A stretch of DNA of 64,000 nucleotides from Epinephelus fuscoguttatus. Its lineage: Eukaryota; Chordata; Actinopteri; Perciformes; Serranidae. The stretch lies in the NCBI RefSeq assembly GCF_011397635.1, contig NC_064759.1, positions 23,646,428 to 23,710,427 of the forward strand, written 5' to 3'. The notes under the pieces were generated by a model. It made no database searches. It had not been told where the DNA came from and saw only the letters and a list, made by a program, of their open reading frames with translations. Position numbers and translations under genes: made by a program. Positions 28,601-40,600 of the stretch are shown piece by piece. Each line of letters opens with the position of its first letter. Position 1 is the first letter of the stretch.

Positions 28601-31600
28601 ATGAACTGAAGCCTAAAAATTTTAACCATGTGTGAACTGAGATCAGTAAACACCAGGCAAAAATGTTAAACAGCACTTTGGCAACCTTAACAAAAGAAGT
28701 ACGTCATTTGTCATCATTTGACTCTCTGAGTAATGGGATTACAGCTCCATTTTTCCATAATTACCCAGGAATAAGACCAATACATCATATGTGTTCACAG
28801 CATAAATAATGATATCATGGTTGTTTTTCACTAAAACCTGATTGTTGGAAGAAGCCTTTATATCCCTAAAACGTTATCATTTCAGGGGCTGGTATTTATG
28901 AATTTATTTGTTTTCTTTAAAGACATTTGAAAGCTACATTTTGTCATTGCAGGTACAAGAATGTGGAGAGGCTTGCTGCAGAGGAGTTCGAGCGCGAGCG
29001 CCCTAGGGCGCCGACAAGAGGACGAACAGAGATCACTTTGTGTTTGAGTTCCAACCCTGCCAGCCGCTCTGTGTCCCGCTGTGCCACACCTTCGTCCATT
29101 ATCTCACAGGAGGACACAGTCCCCACTGCACACCAGACATTGGGTAACTGGCGTTTGCCAATCATTTATTCACCATTAGCCATAATCCTGAGTGATATGA
29201 GCATGAACAGTGATGCTGGCTTGCAGAGCTGGCAGAAACAGTACTGGCTGTCAGTGCACCTGTCACACACTGGTCTTGGCATTAACACTCACATGGATTA
29301 TCGCATGGAAATTGATTTAGCTGCACTTCTGCTGAAAGAAGCGATTGAGAATGACTACTTGACTTTAGAAATACATATCAAAATGCAGAAATTAAACAGA
29401 AATGTTGTAGTTGTGTCTATATTGTTGTGTCTAAAGAGGCTGAATAAACAGCCAGTGGTTTGAGGTTGACAATCTAAAGGGCTTGTTTGTTTTAATATGA
29501 CAATAGTTCATTTTTCTACAACACACTTATTTGGTAACTACCTAAAGGAATATTTCACCCCCCTAATAATCCAAAGAATCCAAAAATTGAGAAAAATTTT
29601 GATTAATTTAACAGCAAATATATACTGAAACATTTGTTTAAAAAACTCTTTAATAACTTGTGCAGTATAATCCAAGTCTCATTTATCCGGCCGTATGCTC
29701 AGAACTTCCCAAACACACCTTTGCAACGGGAACTGAATGGAAAGTGAAACCTGTATATGCTCTCCTCAGTGTCAGACTCCATTGACAAAAACAGTAACTT
29801 TACATCGCTGAACATGGGAGCTGCTGACCTACCACTGCTTGGATCAGTTTGCTTGCGTTATTGTGTCTCTTTGGTGTTTTAAAAGGTTAGTTTGGAGTCA
29901 ACCAAAACACACAATGACACAAACTAGTAATCAAGACAGTGACAGAACAGCAACTTCCCACTGGAAAGGGGTGTCTGTTTGGGAAGTACTGAGCATTTGA
30001 CTGGATAAATGAGACTAAACGCACAAGTTGTGTGAGAGTTAGCTAACGGATATTTGGATATAGTTTTGCTGTTGTTAAACACAGTCATCAAGGACTTCAC
30101 CTAATTCATCCAGAATTTTCTCAGTTTTTGGATTCATCGTTTAGGAATGTGAAAAAAACAAAGTTTTCTTCACAAATTCACATAACACACAGTGAGTAAT
30201 TGATATACAAAAAGTCATTTGGAAGGTGAAGTATTCCTTTTTCTCAGAAGTTATTAAGCACTCGCTCTCAGCCACTCACGTTGTGTTATACAGTCATGTT
30301 CTATGGTCATGAGCTATGACAACAGAATTCGATGATTGCTTTGTAAATTATTTCTACAGTCTGGAAATGTACAGCCTCTCAGTGCAATTAAGGATATGTC
30401 AGGAAGCAATTTAAAACTGTTTTAATTATAAACAAAGAATGTTTCTGAAGACTATCAGATAATATAAAGGCCCATAACTGAAGTACTTAAAGTAACATTT
30501 TTTTTTTCCATGCTGTTTTGATTTCTCTTCCAGGAACAGAACATATCTCAGAGCCAGACCTTGACCCACAGACCAGAACCAAAAGTCCAGCGCCAGAGTT
30601 AACAGTATCAGAACCTTCCCCCAAACCTCCCTCAGAGCCAGACAAGCAGCAGACTGAGACAGAGTCGCCTGCAGAGATGGAGGATGTTGCTGAGACTCAG
30701 TCTGACCAGAATGTAGTGGCAGAGCTGGCGTCAGATGAACAGTCAGGCATGGAGAAAGAAGAGAGGCAAGAGCAGGAGAGGCTTGAGGAACAGACACAGC
30801 GCGTGGATGAGGTAGAAGTAGAGGAACAGGTGGAAGAAGAGGAGGTAGCAGATGTAGCAGAGGTAGGAGAGCCAGATGTGGAGGTGAATGTCGAGTTAGA
30901 GGAGGAGTTTGAGAAGGAGCAGCCGACGGAAAGGGATGTAGAAGACAGTGTACTGCTGAGTGAGAAGGAGAGACAGAATGAGGAAGTGAATGAAAAGGAC
31001 AACTGCTCAGCATCCAGCATCTCCTCCACGAGCAGCACCCTGGAAAGGGAGGAGCGTGAGGAGAAACTCACTGACATTGAAGCAGGTATGATCAATGCTA
31101 ATTTTATTCACTTACATCGATTATCAACTCAATACATTTCTCTCAATATCAAAATTGTTTCTGTATCAACAGGCCAGTGGACCCAGTGCATTAAAGACGC
31201 AGATGTGAACGACCAGTGCAACAAAATACTCAACAGCAAGCGCTTCATGCTGGACATGCTCTATGCTCAGACGTCAGCCAGCAAGGATGAAGAGAATGTA
31301 GCCGAAACTGAGAAAGAAAACTGTAAATGTGAGAAGGAGGCAGAGGTCAGTGACGCCTCTGTGGCCAGCTTGGCCAGCAGGATCTCCACACTGGAGGCTC
31401 ACAGACAGGCCAGAGAAGAAAATGTGAAAAAAGTGGAAGTGGGACATCTTGACAACCAAGGCAGCGTCCGAGCAGTGGCGGAGAAGTTTGGAGATTTGGT
31501 CAAAGGCCTAACGTCACCTCCTGAAGTCGAGGCCTCAAAAGAGCAGCAGCAGACTGACAAATCATCCACTGCAGCCTCATCAGCCTTACCCCCTAAAAAA

Positions 31601-34600
31601 GAGTCGGACTACATCTGGGATCAGCTGATGGCCACACCCAGGGAGCTGCGCATTAAAGAAATGGACTTCACCGACCTGAAGGATGAGGATGACATGGATA
31701 TTTTAGATATGGACACTGTGATGGGGTCAGGTGACTTGATACCACCACCTCCCCCTCCATTGTGCAATGTTGCCCTGCCACCACCTCCACCGCTGTTTGG
31801 GTGCCCCCCTCCTCCCCCACTCCTTGGCAAAATGATGCCGCCGCCCCCACCATTCATGGCCCCTATCCCCCCACCCTCCCCTCAGCTGACTCGAGGGGAA
31901 ATGCCTCTCTTCCAAAAGAAGAAGAAGACCATCCGTCTCTTCTGGAACGAAGTCCGACCCGTGGACTGGCAGTGTAAGAGCCATAAATTCTGTAAAGAAT
32001 CCCTCTGGTGCAAACTGGAGCCAATTAAACTGGACACATCCAAGCTGGAGCAGCTGTTTGAGTCCAAATCCAAGGAGCTGCCTGTCACAAAGGTAATTCA
32101 GTGTTGTACTGTTGTTACAGTAAAACTATGCAGTATTAATATAAACTTTTGGTTCATTTATTTTGTAGCCCTGATTTGCCTCAGTTTCCCTCACATGGCT
32201 CAGGATTTCCTGCTATCAAGCACCATATTAAAAAGGATCACTACTGTCACCCTGGGTGGCCTTTAAAAGGGGTGAAATCTTTCTCAATATTAGTGAGAAG
32301 AGAAAATCTTGTGTGTCAAAGTTCCACAGTTTATCACCTTCTATCTCGGCCAAATCTATAGCAACCCAACAATGGGGAATTGGATGCAAGCTGCTATCTG
32401 TCACATCTCTGTTTTGTGATAACAGCTGATAGGTCGGGTGTGTTTTCACACGTTTTGTGTAGCGCATCTTTCAACCATTAACAACTGCTTCCACTTCTCA
32501 AGATACATGATGTAATATGACGACTTTGCGTCTCTCATAGAAAGCAGCTGTCGATGGCAAACGACAAGAAATCATCGTCCTTGATTCAAAACGCAGCAAC
32601 GCTATCAACATTGGCTTGACTGTCTTGCCTCCTCCCCGCACCATCAAGACAGCTATCCTCAACTTTGATGAGTACGCACTGAACAAGGAAGGCATTGAGG
32701 TAAGTAGGGCTGCAGCTTCAAGCTTCTGTTGAGGTTAAAATGAAACTTTGGATACATCTTTAATAAATAAATGTAATTCATGGTGCAGTAAGATTGCTGC
32801 TGGACTGCCTCATTAAAACACCAACAAATACGGAGATAAAAGTTTTATAAAAAAAATTTGAACCAATTACATCTATCTTTTTTTCAATAAATTCTGACTT
32901 TTAGACTTTATAACACTGTGGAGTTTTTTGAATTTTTTTTGGATCACACCAGTCAGAGACCATCATATGCAGTTGCCACTGGAATCTAATTGTACAAATA
33001 ATACAATACTAATAATAATAATAATATAATACTAATAATATTAATGCAGCCTAATTTACATCTAAAACTGTAAAGGGTTAACAGGTTTAAACAGAATGAA
33101 TAGACATGGAAAAAAATAAATAAAAGCACAGCTTTCGAGTATTGACTTAGGATTTAAATGTAAATGTAATGAATGGAGCTTTAACGCTTTGTATCTAAAT
33201 TGGTACTGCATTTTATAAGTACTGTCTGATCCATCAAATAAAACCCATTTAAGATCACTGGGTCCAAAATATACACGGTTTTCTTGAATGATATTTACAC
33301 AGCCCACCAAAACACACTGGTGGATTTCCCCAAACAGGAGATTTAACTCCTCTCGATGGGATGGCCCACAATGTTGACATATCATTCATTGATTTCCTGG
33401 CTGCACGGCTGGCTTTTTGGCTGTTCTTGTGTAATCAATCACAGCGATGATTAAAGGTTAGCTCTACATGAATATTTTGAGCTTGTTTAAAAGACCATAC
33501 TACAACAGATAATGATTAATGTTGCATCCCTTTGGTGTTATATAACCTGTAGTTTTCAGAGCTTCACCTTGAGTTCATTCTCAGCAAAATGGAGTACTTC
33601 TCTCCTCTCTTTTGTCTCTGGAGGTATTTTCAGCCAGACAACAAAAGCGAGGTTGAAAGTTCAGATGTCACACAGGTTTGTGGCAACAATTGGAAACATC
33701 TTAAATACACAGAGAGTGAAATGTCAGAATCAATTTGTTTCCTTTCTCCTCCTATGATTTACTCCCTGACATATTATGAAAAAATGTACTCAGGCGCTGA
33801 CAAACTTTTGATAGGTTGACTTGATGAATTATCCTCTCAGCGTCTCATTTTCCCTTCCCCTCCTTTCGTGTCCTCCTCCCTCCCCTAGAAAATCCTGACA
33901 ATGATCCCCACAGAGGAGGAGAAGCAGAGGATCCAGGAGGCTCAGCTGGTCAACCCTGATATTCCCCTGGGCAGTGCTGAGCAGTTCCTCCTCACTCTCT
34001 CCTCCATCACAGAGCTGTCTGCTCGCCTGCAGCTGTGGGCATTCAAGATGGACTATGAGCTTATTGAGAAGGTCAGACACATTTCCTGTCCAATTCAGTC
34101 ACATGCAGATAGATTATACTATACAGAGTTTTGGGATACACTTACTTGCTTTCTTGCCGAGAGTGAGATAAGAAGATTGGTACTACACTTATTTGTGTCA
34201 GTATGAAGCAACAGCTAGCATCTATAGATGGTATATAAAGATAGACATCACGTCTCTACTTACCCCCCACTGTACATAAGTGAAGCTAAAATATCCTGGA
34301 TAGTGCCGCTGCCATTTTGCCTCGGTGACTTCATTTGTAGCCAGACTCTGTGCAGTAGAAATCTCTGCAGTATCAAGTTTCCCATCTATACACCTGTCCA
34401 ACCAGTCGCGAGCAGCGCCACTGAATGTGAGCCCACCAATTGGCTCATACAGTGGTCAATCATGTTGTAAAATCCTGTTTTATAGCATTGAATAAGTACA
34501 CTGAACAAAAATATAAACGCACCACTTTTGTTTTTGCTCCCATTTTTCATGAGCTGAACTCAAAGATCTAAAACATTTTCTATCCACACTAAAGACCATT

Positions 34601-37600
34601 TCCTCACAAATATCGTTCACAAATCTGTCTAAATCTGTGTTAGTGAGCACTTCTCCTTTGCCGAGATAATCCATCCCACCTCACAGGTGTGGCATATCAA
34701 GATGCTGATTAGACAGCATGAATATTGCACAGGTGTGCCTTAGGCTGGCTACAATAAAAGGCCACTCTGAAATGTGCAGTTTTGTTTTTTGTGGCGGGGG
34801 GGGGGGTCAGAAAACCAGTCAGTATCTGGTGTGACCACCATTTGCCTCACACAGTGCAACGCATCTCCTTCACATAGAGTTGATCAGGTTGTTGATTGTG
34901 GCCTGTGGAATGTTGGTCCACTCCTCTTCAATGGCTGCGCGCAGTTGCTGGATATTGGCAGGAACTGGAACATGCTGTCATATACGCCGATCCAGAGCAT
35001 CCCAAACATGCTCAATGGGTGACATGTCCGGTGAGTATGCTGGCCATGCAAGAACTGGGATGTTTTCAGCTTCCAGGAATTGTGTACAGATCCTTGCAAC
35101 ATGGGGCCGTGCATTATCATGCTGCAACATGAGGTGATGGTCGTGGATGAATGGCACAACAATGGGCCTCAGGATCTCGTCACGATATCTCTGTACATTC
35201 AAAATACCATCAATAAAATGCACCTGTGTTCGTTGTCCATAACATACGCCTGCCCATACCATAACCCCACCGCCACCATGGGCCACTCGATCCACAGCGT
35301 TGACATCAGCAAACCGCCCCCCGCCACACATGCTGTCTGCCATCTGCCCTGAACAGTGAAAACTGGGATTCATCCATGAAGAGAACACCTCTTCAACGTG
35401 CCAGACGCCATCGAATGTGAGCATTTGCCCACTCAAGTTGGTTACGACAACGAACTGCAGTCAGGTCGAGACCCTGATGAGGACGACGAGCATGCAGATC
35501 AGCTTCCCTGAGACGGTTTCTGACAGTTTGTGCAGAAATTCTTTGGTTATGCAAACCGATTGTTGCAGCAGCTGTCCGGGTGGCTGGTCTCAGACGATCT
35601 TGGAGGTGAACATGCTGGATGTGGAGGTCCTGGGCTGGTGTGGTTACACGTGGTCTGCGGTCGTGAGGCCGGTTGGGTGTACTGCCAAACTGTCTGAAAC
35701 GCCTTTGGAGACGGCTTATGGTAGAGAAATGAACATTCAATTCACAGGCAACAGCTCTGGTGGACATTCCTGCAATCAGCATGCCAATTGCACGCTCCCT
35801 CAAAACTTGCGACATCTGTGGCATTGTGCGGTGTGATAAAACTGCACATTTCAGAGTGGCCTTTTATTGTGGCCAGCCTAAGGCACACCTGTGCAATATT
35901 CATGCTGTCTAATCAGCATCTTGATATGCCACACCTGTGAGGTGGGATGGATTATTGCGGCAAAGGAGAAGTGCTCACTAACACAGATTTAGACAGATTT
36001 GTGAACAGTATTTGTGAGGAAATGGTCTTTTGTGTGTATAGAAAATGTTTAAGATCTTTGAGTTCAGCTCATGAAAAATGAGAGCAAAAACAAAAGTGGT
36101 GCGTTTATATTTTTGTTCAGTGTAATTAAGAACCAAACTTAAAAGATAAATGAACACTTGAACATAGAGCAGTGTGATAAAAACTACCTTAAATGGGGGC
36201 GTCGGTGGCTTGGTGGTGGAGCAGGTGCCCCATGTACAGGGCTGTTGCTGCAGCGGCCCAGGTTCGACTCCAGCCTGTGGCCCTTTGCTGCGTGTCACTC
36301 CCTCTCTCTCTCTCCCCCCTTCACACTTGTCTGTCCTGTCAAATAAAGGCTAAAAATGCCCAAAAAATATCTTTAAAAAAAAAAAAAAAAACTACCTTAA
36401 ATGACAGAAACCATCTTTGGGAAAATTCTAATTGATGTGTACTGTGACTTTTCTAACATGGAGAGGGTGGGCTTTATGACCTATACTGCGGCCAGCCACC
36501 AGGGGGCAATCAAGATGTTTTGGCGTCACCTTTGGGGAGCTGACATGTTGTCCATCTTTATACAGTCTATGCTAGCACCTGCCTAGCTAGGTTTAGCATA
36601 AAGACTGGAAAAAGAGGAAAACATTTAGCTTAGTAATAATAAGATAACAAAATCTGCTTACCAACACCTCTGACCTTTACTAAGATGACAATTTGTGGTT
36701 TTATGTGGGGGTTCTTTGAATGACTACAGCCCCTTTCCCACTGCAAAAGAAAGCCACCAAAAACCACTAATATCTTGGTTTTGTATGTAATAGGAAAGGT
36801 TACGGGGTTTTTTTTATTGGCCAAGGCTTCAGTCGACAGTAATGGAAATACAACACCCAGGTGAACATGTTAATTTCAGCCTCTATTGCTCTGTATTAGC
36901 AGCACTCAAACATCTTTTCACATTAGTCTGCACCAAATTTAAAAGAGAGACTGAGTATGTAGCAGATATATAAAAAGAAGTTACCACTGTAACATTTTCA
37001 GCGGCCTCCATGCAGCTTTCCGCTGTTTACTAAGCTGTTTTCCAGCCAGTAAAAATAAAACAAAAAGGCATACTCATCTGCTTCAGAGCCATGTACATGG
37101 CTCAAGTCTACTGGCATTTTTAGCAGGTTCTCTGGTGTTTAAAAAAGTGATGTGTACACGCTCTAATTTTGGTGAAAAGGGGATGCAAGTCATAGTCAGC
37201 TGCAGGCAAGCTGTCTCTCACTGTTTCCAGTCCTTATATCAATCTAAGCTAACTGACTGCTAGCCATAGCTTCATATTTCCCGTACAGATGCAAGTTTGG
37301 TATTTATCTATCTTTTTAACTCTTGGAAAGACAGTGAGAATGTTTTTTTTTTTTTTTTTAAATAGAGATATTTTAGAGTCTTAAAGATACTATTCCACAG
37401 ATTCAGTTGTGTTCTTGCAACATTGTCAGATTCACGATCGATACTTTCTTTTTAAAAGGGATCAAAATCAATGCAGCACAATCGTTACCTACATTACCCA
37501 ACGCAACTCAATTGCAGACAGTTTATTCAGGTGTGTTATGCTGGTAGCAGCTAATATAGCCTCAAGCTGCTAGCCTCAAGCAGAGATTAGGAGCAGGCTA

Positions 37601-40600
37601 CAGGCTCCATCTGACTCTACACCCTCAGATATTTTTCCTTTTCAAACTTGAAGTCAGCCCCGACCATTGCTGCCTAAAGTGACATCACCTGAGGCTGTTA
37701 TCAGACATCATGCAGCTCCCTTTGGAGCAACAAAACACATACACACATTTTTTCACATATGCAGAAGTATTCCCAAGACTTGTAAACAGGCTTTGATGTG
37801 TAAAATTGGCGGAGCTCCCCTTAATATGTGTTGACAATTTGCAGCACATTGTTGTCAGGGGAGAAGAATTAATCTATAGAAACATAAACAGGAAAGGATA
37901 GATAATTTGCTCTCTGACTGCCCTTTCATGCTCTTTTAGGAAGTGGCAGAGCCTCTGCAGGACCTGAAGGAAGGGATGGACCAGTTAGAGAAAAACAAGA
38001 CGCTGCGCTACATCTTGACCACGTTGCTGGCCATTGGCAACTTCCTCAATGGCACTAATGTGAGTAACCCTCAAGACATATGTGGCTCAGAGGTTCCTCT
38101 TTTTTCCCACTTTCTCTCCCTCTGTGTCTTTTACTCACTTCCTCCATTTCCTCCCACGCTCCTCCTCCTCCTCCTCCTCCCGAACTCCCCCGCCAACATA
38201 TTTATTTGGCAAGGATAACAGTGGACTCTCTATGTGTAGAAGAATGTGCTGCCTGACTGTCTGCACCAGACACTGTCCTTCTACAGTAAAAAACGCTCGT
38301 CAAGGCCTCTGCTGAACCTGCCTCTGTTTGTCTGGGATTAAAAAGGGAGGGAGGTTGTGTGATTGTGTGTTTTCTGACAGCTTATGTTTGTCTGGCTGCT
38401 TGTGCCCTTTTTTTTTTTTTTTTTTTTGATGGGGGTTTCTGTGGCCCTGCGCGTGCCTTCATGTCCATCTGTGTGAATGTGTATGTTTAAGTGTACCTCT
38501 GGGATATGGGAGCCAAAAATACAAAAGGGAAACATAAGTCATCAACATCAAAACAAGTAGTTCCCGTAAATAATGGCTGCATTTATATTTTGCAGTAAGC
38601 CATTTAAAACTGGCAGCAGAACAAGGGAGATCCTGTTGGGATTATATCTTTCATGATATGTCCAGGCTCTTTTTAGCTCTGCTGTGGTGAGCAAAACAAT
38701 CGGTCTGGTCTGAAGTAGATTGTGGTTTCTGATAATCAGTCTAATGAATCTGCATATCTACTCAGTGCACTCCATTGAGCCCCTTTTTCTAACTGTGCCA
38801 AAAAGGAAATTCAGTGCAATTTGGTCTTCGACTAGGGTCTCTTGATGTTTAATTTCAGACAGTTGTTTCCGTCCCACATTCTGACTGTGTTGCTGTGTAT
38901 GCATGCATCTCTAGGCAAAAGGCTTTGAGCTGAATTACTTGGAGAAAGTCCCAGAGGTGAAGGACACAGTTCATAAGCAGTCCCTGCTGCACCATGCCTG
39001 CTCCATCGTGGTGGAGAAGTTTCCAGACAGCACTGACCTCTACTCTGAGATAGGAGCCATCACCCGCTTGACCAAGGTTGTTTACTTTTTCAAAACTCAT
39101 TAAACAGTTTGTCCTTAGTATCAGTTTGTTACGAAAGTGGAAACTGCTTAAAGTAACCATGTCTGTCCAGGTCGAATTGATCACTAAAAGATGATGAGCA
39201 GGTTCCACCGTAGTAGCCGTAAATCCAACTTTCATATCCATTAAAAAGAATCTTGAACAGTCAGTGATGAGTTCTGTCTGTGATATTGTTGTCAGGTGGA
39301 CTTTGACCAGCTTCACGACAATCTGGCCCAGATGGAGCGAAGGTGCAAAGCATCCTGGGATCACCTCAAGGTCATTGCAAAGCATGAGATGAAACCTGCT
39401 TTGAAACAAAAAATGTCAGACTTCCTCAAAGACTGTGCAGAGAGAATCATTATTCTGAAGATTGTACATCGAAGAATAATCAACAGGTATGTTCAGTCAT
39501 CAAATGACTCCATGCTGGATTGGATTAAATATGTTTCTTGCATTTTGCCAAAAGTGTGTATAATGTCTCAAGTATTAATTACTGTTAGAATGAAAATTAA
39601 AATCATTTTTAGTGTTGATGACCTTTTGAAGCATGTTTAAACTCTGTTTCCACTAAGGAATCTCTGTGATGTTTCTCCACACATCTGCAGGTTTCATGCC
39701 TTTCTGCTGTTCCTGGGCCATCCGGTATATGCGGTACGTGAGGTCAGCATTCATCGCTTTAGCAAGATCCTGAGTGAATTTGCCCTGGAGTATCGCACAA
39801 CAAGAGAGCGTGTGCTACAGCAGAAACAGAAGAGGGCCAACCACCGAGAGAGGAACAAGACCAGGGGAAAAATGATAACAGATGTAAGTGCTCCTCACCA
39901 CGAGCAAGGGTCGCACATACACTTTCTCTATTTCATGACCCTCGACTTTGTTTAGTTTGTACTTTCTCAATTCTATGAGATAATATGAGCAATCCCTAGA
40001 CAGTGGTTATAACCTTAATCTGGTTAAAGCGCCAAACGTGGCCATTTCTGTCAGACGAGGTGTACATTTGTAATGACATCAGCATAGTTTCTTGGTATTC
40101 ACATGTATAGGTTACTGTAACAACAATCAGTGAGTTGTTTTTAGTGTATCTCATTCTGTAGCTGCAGCAGGCTAAGAAAGGCCAGAGCAAACACCTCCCT
40201 GCGTGATTAAAATCCCTTAAACCCCAAGGAGACGGCTGCTCAGAGTGGACTCCACAGCGAGCCTTGGCAGGGGCCCCTCTCTCTTCAAAGGGACCCTAAT
40301 TCAATCACTGTGTGAAAATTCAAACCTTTGGACGTCCCTGAGGAAGAAATAACAAGGCCCACACCTTAACCACACTCTTACAGAGATGTTCAGTCAAATA
40401 TGCTCTCCTGTTCCATAGCTTGCATGTATCTGCAATGTTTTTTCATGGTATGGGGGAATCTTGCAGCAGTTTTTATATTTAAAGGAATGGTTTTACATTA
40501 TTCACTTTCTTAAGGTTGCCTACTATATAGCACTTAAGATTACTGTGACCTGGATGACTGAGGATCGTCATCAACATTATTTATTTTCTTACTGCAAATT

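Noticed and set aside
30426..31095. Long minus-strand open frames rich in Ser/Leu/Pro opposite the acidic fhod3 exon
   Set aside because: They mirror GAG/GAA-rich coding sequence on the plus strand, have no family resemblance and lack their own splice or start context.
31621..31984. Minus-strand Gly-rich frames
   Set aside because: Reverse complement of the proline-rich FH1 codons; shadow only.
34978..35836. Open frames in the Tc1 region taken as a host gene
   Set aside because: Bounded by transposon inverted repeats and TA duplication, with DD34E transposase motifs; a broken transposase, not a host gene.
36196..36300. tRNA gene
   Set aside because: A- and B-box sequences are present, but the head cannot fold into a full cloverleaf and is followed by a SINE body, poly(A) tail and target duplication.
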